A stretch of 64,000 bases of DNA from Clostridia bacterium (GTDB lineage: Bacteria > Bacillota > Peptococcia > DRI-13 > SM3-B62). The DNA lies in the NCBI GenBank assembly GCA_018433675.1, contig JAHDQS010000001.1, positions 207,233 to 271,232 on the forward strand, read 5' to 3'. Positions 37,720 through 47,200 of this stretch are shown one piece after another; the first letter of the stretch is position 1; the number at the start of each line of letters is the position of its first letter. A program made the position numbers and the translations under genes. Below the pieces are notes generated by a model. It worked only from the letters and a program-made list of their open reading frames with translations, made no database searches and was not told where the DNA came from.

Positions 37720-39195
37720 ATGGAAGGTGATTCTGTAACAAAGAGTTGTTCAGGGACTCGGAGAAAAAAACTAAGAAGCTTAAATTTAAAAAACTTGAAG
37801 TTACGAGACGTAAACCTAAAAGAACTTATGGAGAACTCATTGAGGTTGCTGCGTAGAAAATGGCAGATGGTGGCAGTTATCTGCTTGTTGCTGTTTATAC
37901 CGCTTATATATGGGCTGAACTCAAGTTCGGCTGTTTTGATCGTTGTGGATAAACAACCCCTTGCGGTTGTAGAAAACGAAAGTCAGGGTAAAGAGATCCT
38001 TGAAAATGTAAAGAATGAGGTAGCAGAACAATACGGCATAGCTATTGCCGGGTTTGACACGGAAATCTCCTTTAAAGAAGGGGACTCGAAAGATGACAGC
38101 ATGTTGCTGACGGGGGAAGAATTAAACGAAGCATTGAAAAAGAGAATCAATTGGCTGGCGGATTGCTGGGTTATCGATATAACCGGCAAGCCGAAACTCT
38201 ATCTTGCTTCCGAAGAAGCCGCGCAGAAGGCGCTTGAAAGCGTCAAACGGCAATATCTTCCAACCGAAGATGAGCAACTGGAGATATTAGAAACCAAATT
38301 CATGGAAGAAGTCGAGATTGTTGCGGCGGCAGGACCCCTTAAGGAGTTAATAACCGAGGCCCAGGCCGTGGAGAAAATGGTAAGGGGTCTGGATAAGATT
38401 ATTCAGCATACCGTGAAAAACGGAGATTCCTTATGGTCTATAGCCCACGCCAATGATTTAACGGTATCAGACCTGCAGGAAATGAATCCGCAATTGACAG
38501 GAACCTTATTACAGCCGGGCCAGGAGCTGAATCTGGTGAAGGCAGAGCCGTTATTGACCGTGGTTACTACATACCAGACCACGGTTGAGGAGAAAATACC
38601 TTACAAGACGGTTTATGAATCAGACAGTTCAATGTGGCGCGGGCAACAAAGCGTGGTGTGTTCCGGGGTAAATGGCCAGCGCGAGGTAACCTACCGCGTA
38701 ACAACAGTGAATGATATTGAAACACAGAAGGAAAGTATCATTGAGAAGATACTGGAAGAACCTGTTTCACGGATAGTTAAGAGTGGGACAAAGGTAATTA
38801 TGGCCTCGCGTGGTGACGGAGGCAGCGGAAAGTTGGGCTGGCCTCTACGGGGGCGGTTAACATCTTATTACGGTTGGCGTGGCAGAGAGTTTCACACCGG
38901 TTTGGATATTGACGGGGTAACAGGTGATCCGATTTACGCCGCCGAGGACGGTGTAGTTATTGAAAGGGGCTGGAGAGGTAATTACGGGTACTGCGTGGCT
39001 ATTGACCATGGTGATGGTTTGAGCACCCTTTATGCCCACCTCAGTTCCATCGGAGTTTCTATGGGCCAGACCGTAAGCCGTGGAGATGTTATTGGCAGGT
39101 GTGGCTCGACAGGCCGCAGCACCGGTTCCCACCTTCATTTTGAGGTGAGGATAAACGGTAGTCACAAGAATCCACTTAATTTCCTGGACCGTTGA
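37720..39195 (+). CDS. M23 peptidase with LysM and G5 domains
   Basis: A 491-residue membrane-anchored wall enzyme. After a basic cytoplasmic head, a single membrane helix spans ~50-68. Residues ~70-215 are a DUF-like spacer. A LysM domain sits near 227-270 (HTVKNGDSLWSIAHANDLTV), a G5 domain near 275-355, and an M23 LytM peptidase near 370-490 with WRGREFHTGLDIDG and STGSHLHFEVRING, which carry the HxxxD and HxH zinc ligands. All catalytic residues seem intact, so it probably cuts peptidoglycan cross-links; SpoIIQ- or germination-type roles cannot be excluded. The ATG follows CCGAGGTG. Confidence 0.92.
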   Translation: MEGDSVTKSCSGTRRKKLRSLNLKNLKLRDVNLKELMENSLRLLRRKWQMVAVICLLLFIPLIYGLNSSSAVLIVVDKQPLAVVENESQGKEILENVKNEVAEQYGIAIAGFDTEISFKEGDSKDDSMLLTGEELNEALKKRINWLADCWVIDITGKPKLYLASEEAAQKALESVKRQYLPTEDEQLEILETKFMEEVEIVAAAGPLKELITEAQAVEKMVRGLDKIIQHTVKNGDSLWSIAHANDLTVSDLQEMNPQLTGTLLQPGQELNLVKAEPLLTVVTTYQTTVEEKIPYKTVYESDSSMWRGQQSVVCSGVNGQREVTYRVTTVNDIETQKESIIEKILEEPVSRIVKSGTKVIMASRGDGGSGKLGWPLRGRLTSYYGWRGREFHTGLDIDGVTGDPIYAAEDGVVIERGWRGNYGYCVAIDHGDGLSTLYAHLSSIGVSMGQTVSRGDVIGRCGSTGRSTGSHLHFEVRINGSHKNPLNFLDR

Positions 39196-39257
39196 CAACA
39201 CAGGCCGAGCCTGTGTTTCTTTTCCTCAGTAGAAGAGTATTAGGAGTGATAACATAA

Positions 39258-40169
39258 ATGAATTACGATGTAATAATAATCGGCGGCGGACCGGCCGGAC
39301 TGACTTCCGCTATATATGCAGGGCGTGCCGGGTACAAGACGGCCCTTGTTGAAATGGGCAGCCCTGGGGGTCAAGCGGCAACAACAGAAATAATCGAGAA
39401 CTATCCCGGTTATCCGGAAGGAATAACGGGGCCGGAATTGATGTTGAACTTCCGCAAGCAGGCGGAGCGGTTTGGCTGTGAATTTATCACGGCTCAGGTT
39501 ACGGGGATTGAACAGGAAGGTACGGCAAGGATAGTAAAAACGAGCCAAGGCCAAAAGGAAGCAAAAGCAGTTATTGTTGCTACGGGAGCCGTTCCCGGAG
39601 AATTGGGAGTCAAGGGAGAAAAGGAATTTCGAGGGAGAGGGGTTTCGTACTGTGCTACCTGTGACGGTTTTTTCTTCCGAAACAAAAAGGTTGCGGTTGT
39701 AGGCGGTGGAAACGCGGCAGTGGAGGAAGCCATCTTTTTGTCCGAGTTGGCAAAGAAGATTGTTATTATCCACCGACGGGACGATTTTCGTGCCGATAAG
39801 ATTTTAAAAGATAAGGCGCTGGAGAAACCGAATGTTAGCGTGATGTGGGATACTATTGTTGAAGGTATCGTGGGAGAAAATAAGCTTGAAAAAATAGAAT
39901 TAAAGAATATTAAGAGCCAGGAAAAGACAGAACTGCAAGTAGACGGAGTTTTTCTGTATGTAGGCACAAAGCCGAATACCGGTTTCCTGGGTTCCTTGGT
40001 GGATAAGGATGCCAAGGGTTATATCTTAACAGACGAGAATCTCAAGACATCTGTTCCCGGGGTTTTCGCAGTCGGGGATTGTCGGCAAAAAAGGTCTCGG
40101 CAGGTAGCGACCGCTGTCGGTGATGGAGCCGCCGTTCTAATCGCCCTTGATGAGTATCTGCAACTTTAA
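39258..40169 (+). CDS. trxB: Thioredoxin reductase-like flavoprotein
   Basis: A 303-residue two-domain reductase. FAD site GGGPAGLTSAIYAGRAGY near residue 9, the redox-active CATCDG motif near 133-138, an NAD(P)H site VVGGGNAAVEEAIFL near 151, and a C-terminal FAVGDCRQKRSRQVATAVGDGA. It passes electrons from NADPH (or another donor) to thioredoxin. The nucleotide loop reads HRRDDFRAD, in which the HRRxxxR pattern agrees with NADPH use. It lies alone between the M23 gene and a small membrane-peptide gene. Confidence 0.92.
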   Translation: MNYDVIIIGGGPAGLTSAIYAGRAGYKTALVEMGSPGGQAATTEIIENYPGYPEGITGPELMLNFRKQAERFGCEFITAQVTGIEQEGTARIVKTSQGQKEAKAVIVATGAVPGELGVKGEKEFRGRGVSYCATCDGFFFRNKKVAVVGGGNAAVEEAIFLSELAKKIVIIHRRDDFRADKILKDKALEKPNVSVMWDTIVEGIVGENKLEKIELKNIKSQEKTELQVDGVFLYVGTKPNTGFLGSLVDKDAKGYILTDENLKTSVPGVFAVGDCRQKRSRQVATAVGDGAAVLIALDEYLQL

Positions 40170-40209
40170 AGATGGAATAAACCCAACTTCCGAGGGGAGG
40201 CTACAAAAA

Positions 40210-40317
40210 GTGTTTTCCAGAAAGAAGAAGGTCTTGATATCAAAAATCATGATTTCTATTCTTGCCATAGTTTTGTGCTTAGGTTTGCTGTCCACTTCTT
40301 TAGCCGGTTATTTGTAG
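40210..40317 (+). CDS. Small single-span membrane peptide
   Basis: A 35-residue frame from a GTG at 40210 with a GAGGGGAGG ribosome site about eight bases before it. It has a basic head (FSRKKKVLISK) and a hydrophobic stretch of ~20 residues, ending in TSLAGYL. It could be a small membrane protein or a cleaved signal-like peptide. It is placed between trxB and a terminator, so it would be translated from the trxB mRNA. Too short for a family assignment; the ribosome site is the main support. Confidence 0.45.
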   Translation: MFSRKKKVLISKIMISILAIVLCLGLLSTSLAGYL

Positions 40318-40342
40318 GCTGTCGGTAGGGAAATATTTATAA

Positions 40343-40376
40343 GGCTTGACCCGGAATACCGGGACAGGCCTTTTTG
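40343..40376 (+). terminator. Terminator after trxB/small peptide
   Basis: GGCTTGACCCGG pairs with CCGGGACAGGCC (one mismatch) around AATA, followed by T5. Confidence 0.85.
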
Positions 40377-40467
40377 TTGTGCAAGGGGTTGGGTTCTTGA
40401 CATAAATTGCTTGCGGGCTAAACTGGGGCGTTCCTGTATAATAGATGTATGAAAGGGAGGGGTAAAA

Positions 40468-41358
40468 GTGCCGCAGCTGCGTCAAGTATTTATTCAGAAT
40501 ATAAGAAGAAAAACAATATATTTCTTACTGCTGGCGCTTGTTTTGACAAGTGCTTTTTACCCTGAAACGATCTTCAGTCTCCGCGTCGGTGCATATGGTG
40601 TGTATAAAAAAGCCGCAACCTTTGTGCTTGATAGACAAACAAAGGAATATAACAGTGTGGAGAATGAAGAATTAGTACTGAAATATTCTGCCGAAGACGA
40701 AGAAATATCTGATTTTATGTTGGAAACAGCGGAAGAATACTTCGACGAGGTTAAAAAAAGGCTGGGAGACTATCCGCAAAAAAGGAGAGTCTTGTTGATT
40801 CTCTACTCCGCGCGGGACTTATTAAACGAGAGCTTTGGCTGGGAAGAGGAGAGGAGCGCGGCGGGGGTATACTGGGCAGGAAACATCAGGACGTTGTCTC
40901 CGGGCGCGGAGAGGCCGCAAGCAAGCGTACCAGAAAAGAAAATAGTATTCAGGGCAGAAACACCGTTGGCACATGAATTAGCCCACTATGTAGTGGATGA
41001 AAAAACAGGAGGAAACTACACCAGATGGTTGACGGAAGGGTTGGCACAACTTGTGGAGAAAGAAATAAACGGGTTTAAACTGGCAGAACCCACCGAGGAA
41101 GAACGGGAAAAACTGTATTCTTTTCAGGAAATAGATAATTATTTTGATAGATATCCCCAAGAAGTATTGGCTTATTGGCAATCGTTGAAGACTGTGGAAT
41201 ACTTAGTCGCTCGGGAAGGCTGGGAAGGGATTAGGACTATGCTGGAACTGTTGGGAAAAGGTCATGGTTTGAACGACACATTTTTAAAAACTTACGGAAT
41301 AACCCTAAAAGAGCTGCAAGAAATAATGGAAATACAATTGACCAAACTGTATAATTGA
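40468..41358 (+). CDS. Peptidase MA-like zinc metalloprotease
   Basis: A 296-residue protein with one N-terminal membrane segment (about residues 15-35). The motif LAHELAHYVVDEKTGG near residues 169-184 supplies the HExxH site, and WLTEGLAQLVEKEI near 189-202 gives the third ligand (glutamate), the gluzincin pattern of peptidase_MA proteins. It is probably held on the outer membrane face and has a regulatory or maturation role. The start GTG at 40468 lies behind AAAGGGAGGGG. No substrate is known. Confidence 0.83.
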   Translation: MPQLRQVFIQNIRRKTIYFLLLALVLTSAFYPETIFSLRVGAYGVYKKAATFVLDRQTKEYNSVENEELVLKYSAEDEEISDFMLETAEEYFDEVKKRLGDYPQKRRVLLILYSARDLLNESFGWEEERSAAGVYWAGNIRTLSPGAERPQASVPEKKIVFRAETPLAHELAHYVVDEKTGGNYTRWLTEGLAQLVEKEINGFKLAEPTEEEREKLYSFQEIDNYFDRYPQEVLAYWQSLKTVEYLVAREGWEGIRTMLELLGKGHGLNDTFLKTYGITLKELQEIMEIQLTKLYN

Positions 41359-41409
41359 AGGAAAGTAGTTGAGCAGAAAATAACAATATATGGCGGGCGG
41401 AGAGAAAAG

Positions 41410-42201
41410 ATGCAAATATGCACATTAATGAGCGGGAGTTCTGGAAATGCTACCTATGTAGAGGCATCCGGTACAAAGCTCTTGATCGATGCAGGACAAT
41501 CAGGCAAAAAAATAGTGACTGCTTTGCATAGAGCCTGTGGAGTCAACCCTTGTGAATTAGACGCTATCCTTATTACCCATGCACACAGAGACCATGTTTG
41601 TGGGGCAGGAATTCTTGCCAGGAAGTACGACCTGCCTATTTATGCGACAGAAGGTACCTGGTTTGAAATGAAGTCGTTGATAGGGTCGGTCAAAGAAGAG
41701 AGACAAAACGTTTTCCGAACGGGGGAAAATTTTCAGCTGGGTGCTATCTGCATCGAAACATTTCCTGTTTCCCATGATGCCATGGAACCGGTAGGATATA
41801 TATGCAGTAATAAAAAGAGGCGGTTTGGTATTGCCACAGACTCAGGTGTTTTTACAGCCCAGATGAGAAAGGTTCTAAATAACCTTGATTGCTTGATTCT
41901 TGAGGCTAATCATGATACGGAAATGTTACATACGGGGCCTTATCCTTGGTCTTTAAAGAGGCGGGTTTCCGGAGCGGGGGGACACCTCTCTAATGAAAAA
42001 GCGGGGGAGGCTCTCTTGAAGGTGATGGGAAAGAACACTAAAAATGTGGTATTAGCCCATTTAAGCGAGGAAAACAACAATCCGCAGCTGGCCTTGCAGA
42101 CTGTGGAAAGGGTTTTAAAAGAGGGACAAATCGATGTTGAAGGTATTGAAATAACAGTAGCGCCACGTTACGGACCCGGCAGGTGGATTAAGCTATCCTA
42201 G
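41410..42201 (+). CDS. walJ: Metallo-beta-lactamase-fold hydrolase (WalJ/YycJ-like)
   Basis: A 263-residue protein. THAHRDHVCG near residue 55-64 is the HxHxDH motif (H-A-H-x-D-H), FPVSHDAMEP and an ILEANHD near 158 provide further ligands, and SGSSGNATYVEASG is the typical YycJ start. YycJ is a double-strand 5'-exonuclease linked to DNA repair and division-coordinated wall growth, and it normally lies downstream of walRK. Here walRK, yycH and yycI are missing and only the tail (walJ-htrA-rlmH) is present. Confidence 0.92.
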   Translation: MQICTLMSGSSGNATYVEASGTKLLIDAGQSGKKIVTALHRACGVNPCELDAILITHAHRDHVCGAGILARKYDLPIYATEGTWFEMKSLIGSVKEERQNVFRTGENFQLGAICIETFPVSHDAMEPVGYICSNKKRRFGIATDSGVFTAQMRKVLNNLDCLILEANHDTEMLHTGPYPWSLKRRVSGAGGHLSNEKAGEALLKVMGKNTKNVVLAHLSEENNNPQLALQTVERVLKEGQIDVEGIEITVAPRYGPGRWIKLS

Positions 42202-42243
42202 TATTAATTCTGTTAGTCTGAGCAAATAGTTGGAGGTGATGTT

Positions 42244-43368
42244 TTGAACTATTATTACGACGGTTATCCAAGAAGACGCAGTATTTTCTTTACCCTGCTT
42301 TTATGCGTTATAAGTGCGGTAATAGGCGGGCTGCTCGCCGTAAGCCTTGTCCCGGTAGTGTACGGTCCGGGGGAGGGTAATATTGGGACACAGTCTCTTC
42401 ATGGAGGTGACAATACCCCCTCTTTACCTCCGTCCTCGCTGGACTATGCGCCGGTTGTTACGATTGCTGAAACAGTCGGGCCGACAGTCGTTGGAGTGTC
42501 CAATCAGGGCATGGGTCGTAGTTTGTTTAGACAGCAGTTGGTGGAGCAGGGCAGTGGCTCAGGGGTAATCATCAGCAAAGAAGGGCACATAGTGACGAAT
42601 TATCACGTAATAGATGGCGCGGACAAGGTTGTTGTTACCTTAGCCGACGGACGCCAACTGGAAGCAGTTATCAGGGGCAGTGACCCGGAGACGGATCTGG
42701 CTGTCTTGCAAATAGAAGCCGACAATTTTCCGGTCTCAGCGCTGGGAGATTCAGATGAAGTCAGGGTCGGGGAAATGGTGGTGGCTATCGGCAACCCGTT
42801 GGGAGCAGAATTCGCTCGTTCTGTCACGGTGGGAGTCATCAGTGCGAAAGACCGGGAAATTACCATTGAAGACAGAAAATATAATCTGATTCAAACGGAT
42901 GCGGCCATAAATCCCGGGAACAGCGGCGGGGCTTTAGTCAACAGTCAGGGTCGGGTAATTGGGATAAATAGTGCCAAGCTGGTGATTCAGGGAGTTGAAG
43001 GGATGGGTTTTGCAATTCCCATTAGCGATGCCAAACCCATAATCGACGAGCTTATAGAGAAGGGCTATGTCAGCAGGCCGTCCCTGGGGATTTGGGGATA
43101 CGTTATCGATGCACGCCTGGCTGCACAAAACAGTGTACCTCAAGGTATCTATATCAGCGAACCGATTGCAGGAGGACCAGCGTCGGCAGCAGGCCTGAGA
43201 GAAGGTGACATTATAACCGGAGTAAATGAGACCAAGATAGAAAACTTTGATGACCTAAGAGAGGTTTTAGCTCAATTCAAACCGGGGGATCAGATTAATG
43301 TGAGATATTATCGCCGGGGCAAAGAAGCGAGCGTAGCCCTGGTATTAGGGGAGCGGAGCAACGAATGA
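42244..43368 (+). CDS. htrA: HtrA/DegP-type serine protease
   Basis: A 374-residue membrane-anchored protease. An N-terminal hydrophobic segment covers ~17-38. The trypsin-like domain shows the triad in TNYHVIDGAD (His), ETDLAVLQIE (Asp) and NPGNSGGALVN (Ser). A single PDZ domain occupies the last ~95 residues (GPASAAGLREGDIITGVN). It degrades misfolded envelope proteins. The start is a TTG at 42244 behind GGAGGTGATG. It is followed by rlmH with a 4-base ATGA overlap, as in Bacillus and many Clostridia. Confidence 0.95.
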   Translation: MNYYYDGYPRRRSIFFTLLLCVISAVIGGLLAVSLVPVVYGPGEGNIGTQSLHGGDNTPSLPPSSLDYAPVVTIAETVGPTVVGVSNQGMGRSLFRQQLVEQGSGSGVIISKEGHIVTNYHVIDGADKVVVTLADGRQLEAVIRGSDPETDLAVLQIEADNFPVSALGDSDEVRVGEMVVAIGNPLGAEFARSVTVGVISAKDREITIEDRKYNLIQTDAAINPGNSGGALVNSQGRVIGINSAKLVIQGVEGMGFAIPISDAKPIIDELIEKGYVSRPSLGIWGYVIDARLAAQNSVPQGIYISEPIAGGPASAAGLREGDIITGVNETKIENFDDLREVLAQFKPGDQINVRYYRRGKEASVALVLGERSNE

Positions 43369-43844
43369 GAATTACGATTATTGCCGTTGGTAAACTGAAG
43401 GAGAGGTATTGGTCTGCCGCTGTGGCAGAATATCTTAAGCGGCTGCAGCCATACGCGAGGGTAGAGATAAAGGAGGTTGCGGAGGAACGGGGGGCAGAAA
43501 ACCCCATGGCCGCAGAAATCACCAGAGTGAAGGAAAAAGAGGGGGAAAGGATAATAAAACTTCTTTCCCCTTCCTGTTATAATGTTCCTTTGGCTATCGA
43601 AGGTGGGATGCTGTCTTCGGAAGACCTGGCCACAATGCTGACCAGGCTTTCCCTGGAAGGGAAGAGCCATATCACTTTCATCATCGGGGGTTCAAATGGT
43701 TTGGCGCAGGAGGTCCTGCAGAGGGGGGATTTTTGTCTGTCATTTTCCCCGTTGACCTTTCCTCATCAGATGATGCGGGTCATCCTTATGGAACAGATCT
43801 ATCGAAGCTTTAAGATAATCAAGGGCGAGCCCTATCACAAGTAG
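43365..43844 (+). CDS. rlmH: 23S rRNA pseudouridine-1915 N3-methyltransferase
   Basis: A 159-residue SPOUT methyltransferase. It starts ITIIAVGKLKERYW, and the trefoil knot region FIIGGSNGLAQEVLQRGDFCLSFSPLTFPHQMMRVILMEQIYRSF is typical, with the conserved YHK end. It methylates pseudouridine 1915 in helix 69. The start overlaps the end of htrA by 4 bases, so translation is coupled. A strong terminator follows. Confidence 0.96.
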   Translation: MRITIIAVGKLKERYWSAAVAEYLKRLQPYARVEIKEVAEERGAENPMAAEITRVKEKEGERIIKLLSPSCYNVPLAIEGGMLSSEDLATMLTRLSLEGKSHITFIIGGSNGLAQEVLQRGDFCLSFSPLTFPHQMMRVILMEQIYRSFKIIKGEPYHK

Positions 43845-43854
43845 AATATTATTG

Positions 43855-43888
43855 AAAACCCCGGAAGATTTTCTTCCGGGGTTTTTAT
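43855..43888 (+). terminator. Terminator after rlmH
   Basis: AAAACCCCGGAAG and CTTCCGGGGTTTT pair perfectly (13 bp, 5-base loop) with a T-tract. Confidence 0.92.
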
Positions 43889-43940
43889 GCTTTCATAAAG
43901 TATTCGCAGATATTCAAAATTAATAGTTGACGGGCAGCGG

Positions 43941-43993
43941 AAAAAGATACTATAATAAATGGAATAAATTACCATTTATTATAGTATCTTTTT
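43941..43993. repeat. Perfect 22-bp AT-rich inverted repeat
   Basis: Bases 43941-43962 and 43972-43993 are exact reverse complements around a 9-base loop. It lies 56 bp after the rlmH terminator, so it is not needed to end that gene. No other copy is obvious in this window. It could be a second terminator, a MITE remnant or a protein-binding site. Confidence 0.85.
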
Positions 43994-44232
43994 CTATTGT
44001 AAAGCAAGTCAAAGGGATTTCTTTGCGCTTAAATATGGAAAATTATGGAAGCAACGGGAAGCGTAAACAAGCAAGAATAAAAAATACATACCAAATATAC
44101 CGGTATTACAAATATATGGTATTGAAAAACAACTCGCTTTGTTTTATTTCTATTTTGTATTAGAGAGGTGGTCGCCTATAAGTACAGCGTTTTTCACAGC
44201 AAAGTAGTGAAAATGAGGAGGTAAAAATAATT
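43994..44232. other. Non-coding leader region before the SLH gene
   Basis: About 240 bases of AT-rich DNA. A 78-codon frame (43927-44163) crosses the inverted repeat and has no ribosome site or recognisable protein features, so I do not call it. Near the end TTTTCAC (44191-44197) can pair with GTGAAAA just before the GAGGAGG ribosome site of the SLH gene, a possible leader hairpin. Confidence 0.5.
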
Positions 44233-47200
44233 ATGAAGCGAACAAAAAGGAAATATCTGGCGGCATTAATTATCCTTACCATGTTGCTAAGCCTGCTGCC
44301 TTTAGGGGGGGTGACAGCTGAAAACAGTGACATTAGAGGCCACTGGGCGGAAGCTACAATCCAAAAATGGCTTGATCAAGGACTGTCCGGAGGTTATCCC
44401 GATGGAACATTTCGGCCCGATAACCCGGTCACCAGAGCGGAATTCATTGTTTTGGTAAACCGAGCCTTTGATATATCGGCTTCTGCCTCGGGGGTGAATT
44501 TTGCCGATGTTCCCGACACGGCCTGGTATTTTGAAGATATTGCTGCTGCCATAAAAGCCGATATAATATCCGGGTACCCTGACGGTACCTTTCGGCCGGA
44601 AGCTTTCATAACCCGCCAGGAAGCTGCTGCCGTTCTGGAAAGACTGCTAAAAGATAAGGCAGGTGACGCTCTGGTCTTTGCAGACGATGACCAAGTCGCT
44701 TTATGGGCCAAAAGAGCTGTACAAGCTATATCTTTGGCGGGTATTATGAACGGTTACCCCGATGGAACATTCCGTCCTCAAAATCCTATAACCCGTGCGG
44801 AGACGGTGGTAGTACTGGATAGGATTCTCGAGTTGATGGAAGCTGTAACAGCCTACAACGATGACGATTACTACTACGACGACTATAGTTATACACCTAC
44901 AGTGTCTCTAACGGCAATTGATAATATCACTTTAAAGACCGGAAAGAGCAAAGATATCAGTATAGATAGCAATGCCACATCCCTGACCGCCGAATCTGAC
45001 AATAACGATGTTGTTTCCGTGTCAGTGAACGATAAGACGTTAACAATAGGAGGGCTGAAAAAAGGAAGCGCCAAGATTTCTGTTATAGGAACACGAGGTG
45101 GGTATAACTCTCGTACCGAGACCTTTACTGTAGAAGTAACAGATGGGGAGGAAGTAGGAACTTTTACGGTAACCTTTGAGGGTAACGGGGGAACCCCTGC
45201 AACACAAACGAAAGTAGTAGCAGATGGCAACACAGTGGGAACACTTCCTACGGTTACCCGGGATGGGTTTACCTTTGTCCAATGGAACACTGCTGCAAAC
45301 GGCAGCGGTACCGCATTTACAGCAGCTACAGCGGTAACGGTGGACATCACTGTATATGCAAATTGGAAAACAATACCGTCTGATCTGATTCTTTGGTTGG
45401 ATGCTGCCGATTATGATGAAAGCACCGGTAATTGGCCGGATAAAAGCATTGAGGATAATGAGGTCAGTCAAACAGAGACTGCCAGCCGTCCCGCCAAAGT
45501 GGAAACGGGCTTCAACGAGAGGCCGGCGGTGGTTTTTGACGGTATAGATGATTACTTATACTTGAATTGGACTGCGGGTTCTTTTGAGACGGATGAAGCA
45601 ACTATTTTTATGGTTCTTGAAAGCGAGAGCATGGATGATTCACAGACGGTGATGGGTAATTACGGTGTGGAAGGGGCTGTTTTCTTCCACGTCAGCGCGA
45701 ACCAAAATAAGTTGACGGCTACTGTTTCAAATAGAGAAGACAGAATTGACTTTTCTGATAGTCTCGAACCTTATATCGCCACCTATAAGGTTACCCCGAC
45801 CAGTCATACGGCTTATGTAGACGGGAGCCAGACGGCAACGGGGGATTTGGACGAGAGCATCAACTGGGGTACTACAACCATCGGCAAAAACGGCGGACCG
45901 GTTGGTGATAACATTGAGGAATGGCCTTGGGGAGGCAATATCGCCGAGATACGCATTTACAATCATGCTCTCTCTGATGCAGAACGAGAAGAAGTAGAAG
46001 AGGAGCTTGATGATAGATGGTTTGGGCCTCTGGATCCTGAACCGGTTTTGGCAGTTGACTTTACGGCCGTCCCGAGCCTCCTTGAAGAAACATCGAGTGT
46101 GGGCACCGGAGCAACAGTAGGGAACCTATCGGTGACAAACGGTATCGGGAGCATCACCTATTCGCTGGCAACAGGGACGGGTGATACAGACAATAATCGT
46201 TTCACAATTCAAGGAAACGAAGTAAAAGTAGGCAGTACCGCTCTGGACAAAGGCACTTACAGTTTTCGGGTGCAAGCGGTAGATTCCGAATCAAATCTGT
46301 CAGTAAAAGGATTCAACATCATTGTGCTTGATGAGAGCTCTCTGATCGTTAACAATCCGTATGCGGGAGTGAACTGGGATACGGTGAATCAGTATAAGGC
46401 CAATTTCCATACGCATACTAAATACTCCTCCTCATCCGGCTGCGGCAGTGACGGGGATTCAGCGCCGAACGTGGTAATCAAGGCCTATTCCGATGCGGGC
46501 TATTCCATACTGGCTTTGACCGATCATGACTATAGTACGTATAGTACTGACACCACATGGCCTTGGACAGAATTTATTTCAGAAACTCCTTCGCATATCA
46601 ACTATCGAAGCGGGGAAACATCTGCGGATTATGAAACGAGCGCTTTCTATCCTGATTTAGGACCTGATGGTATGTTGGCGGTAAGGGGAAATGAGCTTTC
46701 CAATATCGATCATACCGGAAGTTTATTTAGTGAATACGGCGGGCCGGCCAGCGGTCAGGAAGAACCGGCTCTACAGCAGATACAAAACCGAAAGGGCTTG
46801 GCCATAATGTATCATCCCGGTCGTTATGACAGAACTTTATCTTGGTATGAAAATCTGTATTCAGAGTATTACGAAACACCGCTGATCGGTATGGAAGTTT
46901 ACAACCAAGGTGACCGCTATTCCAATGACCGGGCTCTGTGGGATAATCTCAATGCAGCGTTAATGCCTGAAAAAGTCGTTTTCGGATACAGCGATGACGA
47001 TATGCATTATCTCAATACACACACCTTCCGCAACTATCAGTTCATGCTGATGGAAGAACTGACCGAAGAAGCGCTCAGGGGGGCCATGCTTACAGGAGCT
47101 ACATACTTCTGCTATGAACCAAACCGTAGTGGACTCGAAGATTCCCCCGTACCAAGAATCAGCAAAATTGAGGTAACAGATAGTGGAACCGTAATAACTA

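Noticed and set aside
43927..44163. 78-codon plus-strand frame before the SLH gene
   Set aside because: It runs through the 22-bp inverted repeat, lacks a ribosome site and shows no protein-like pattern.
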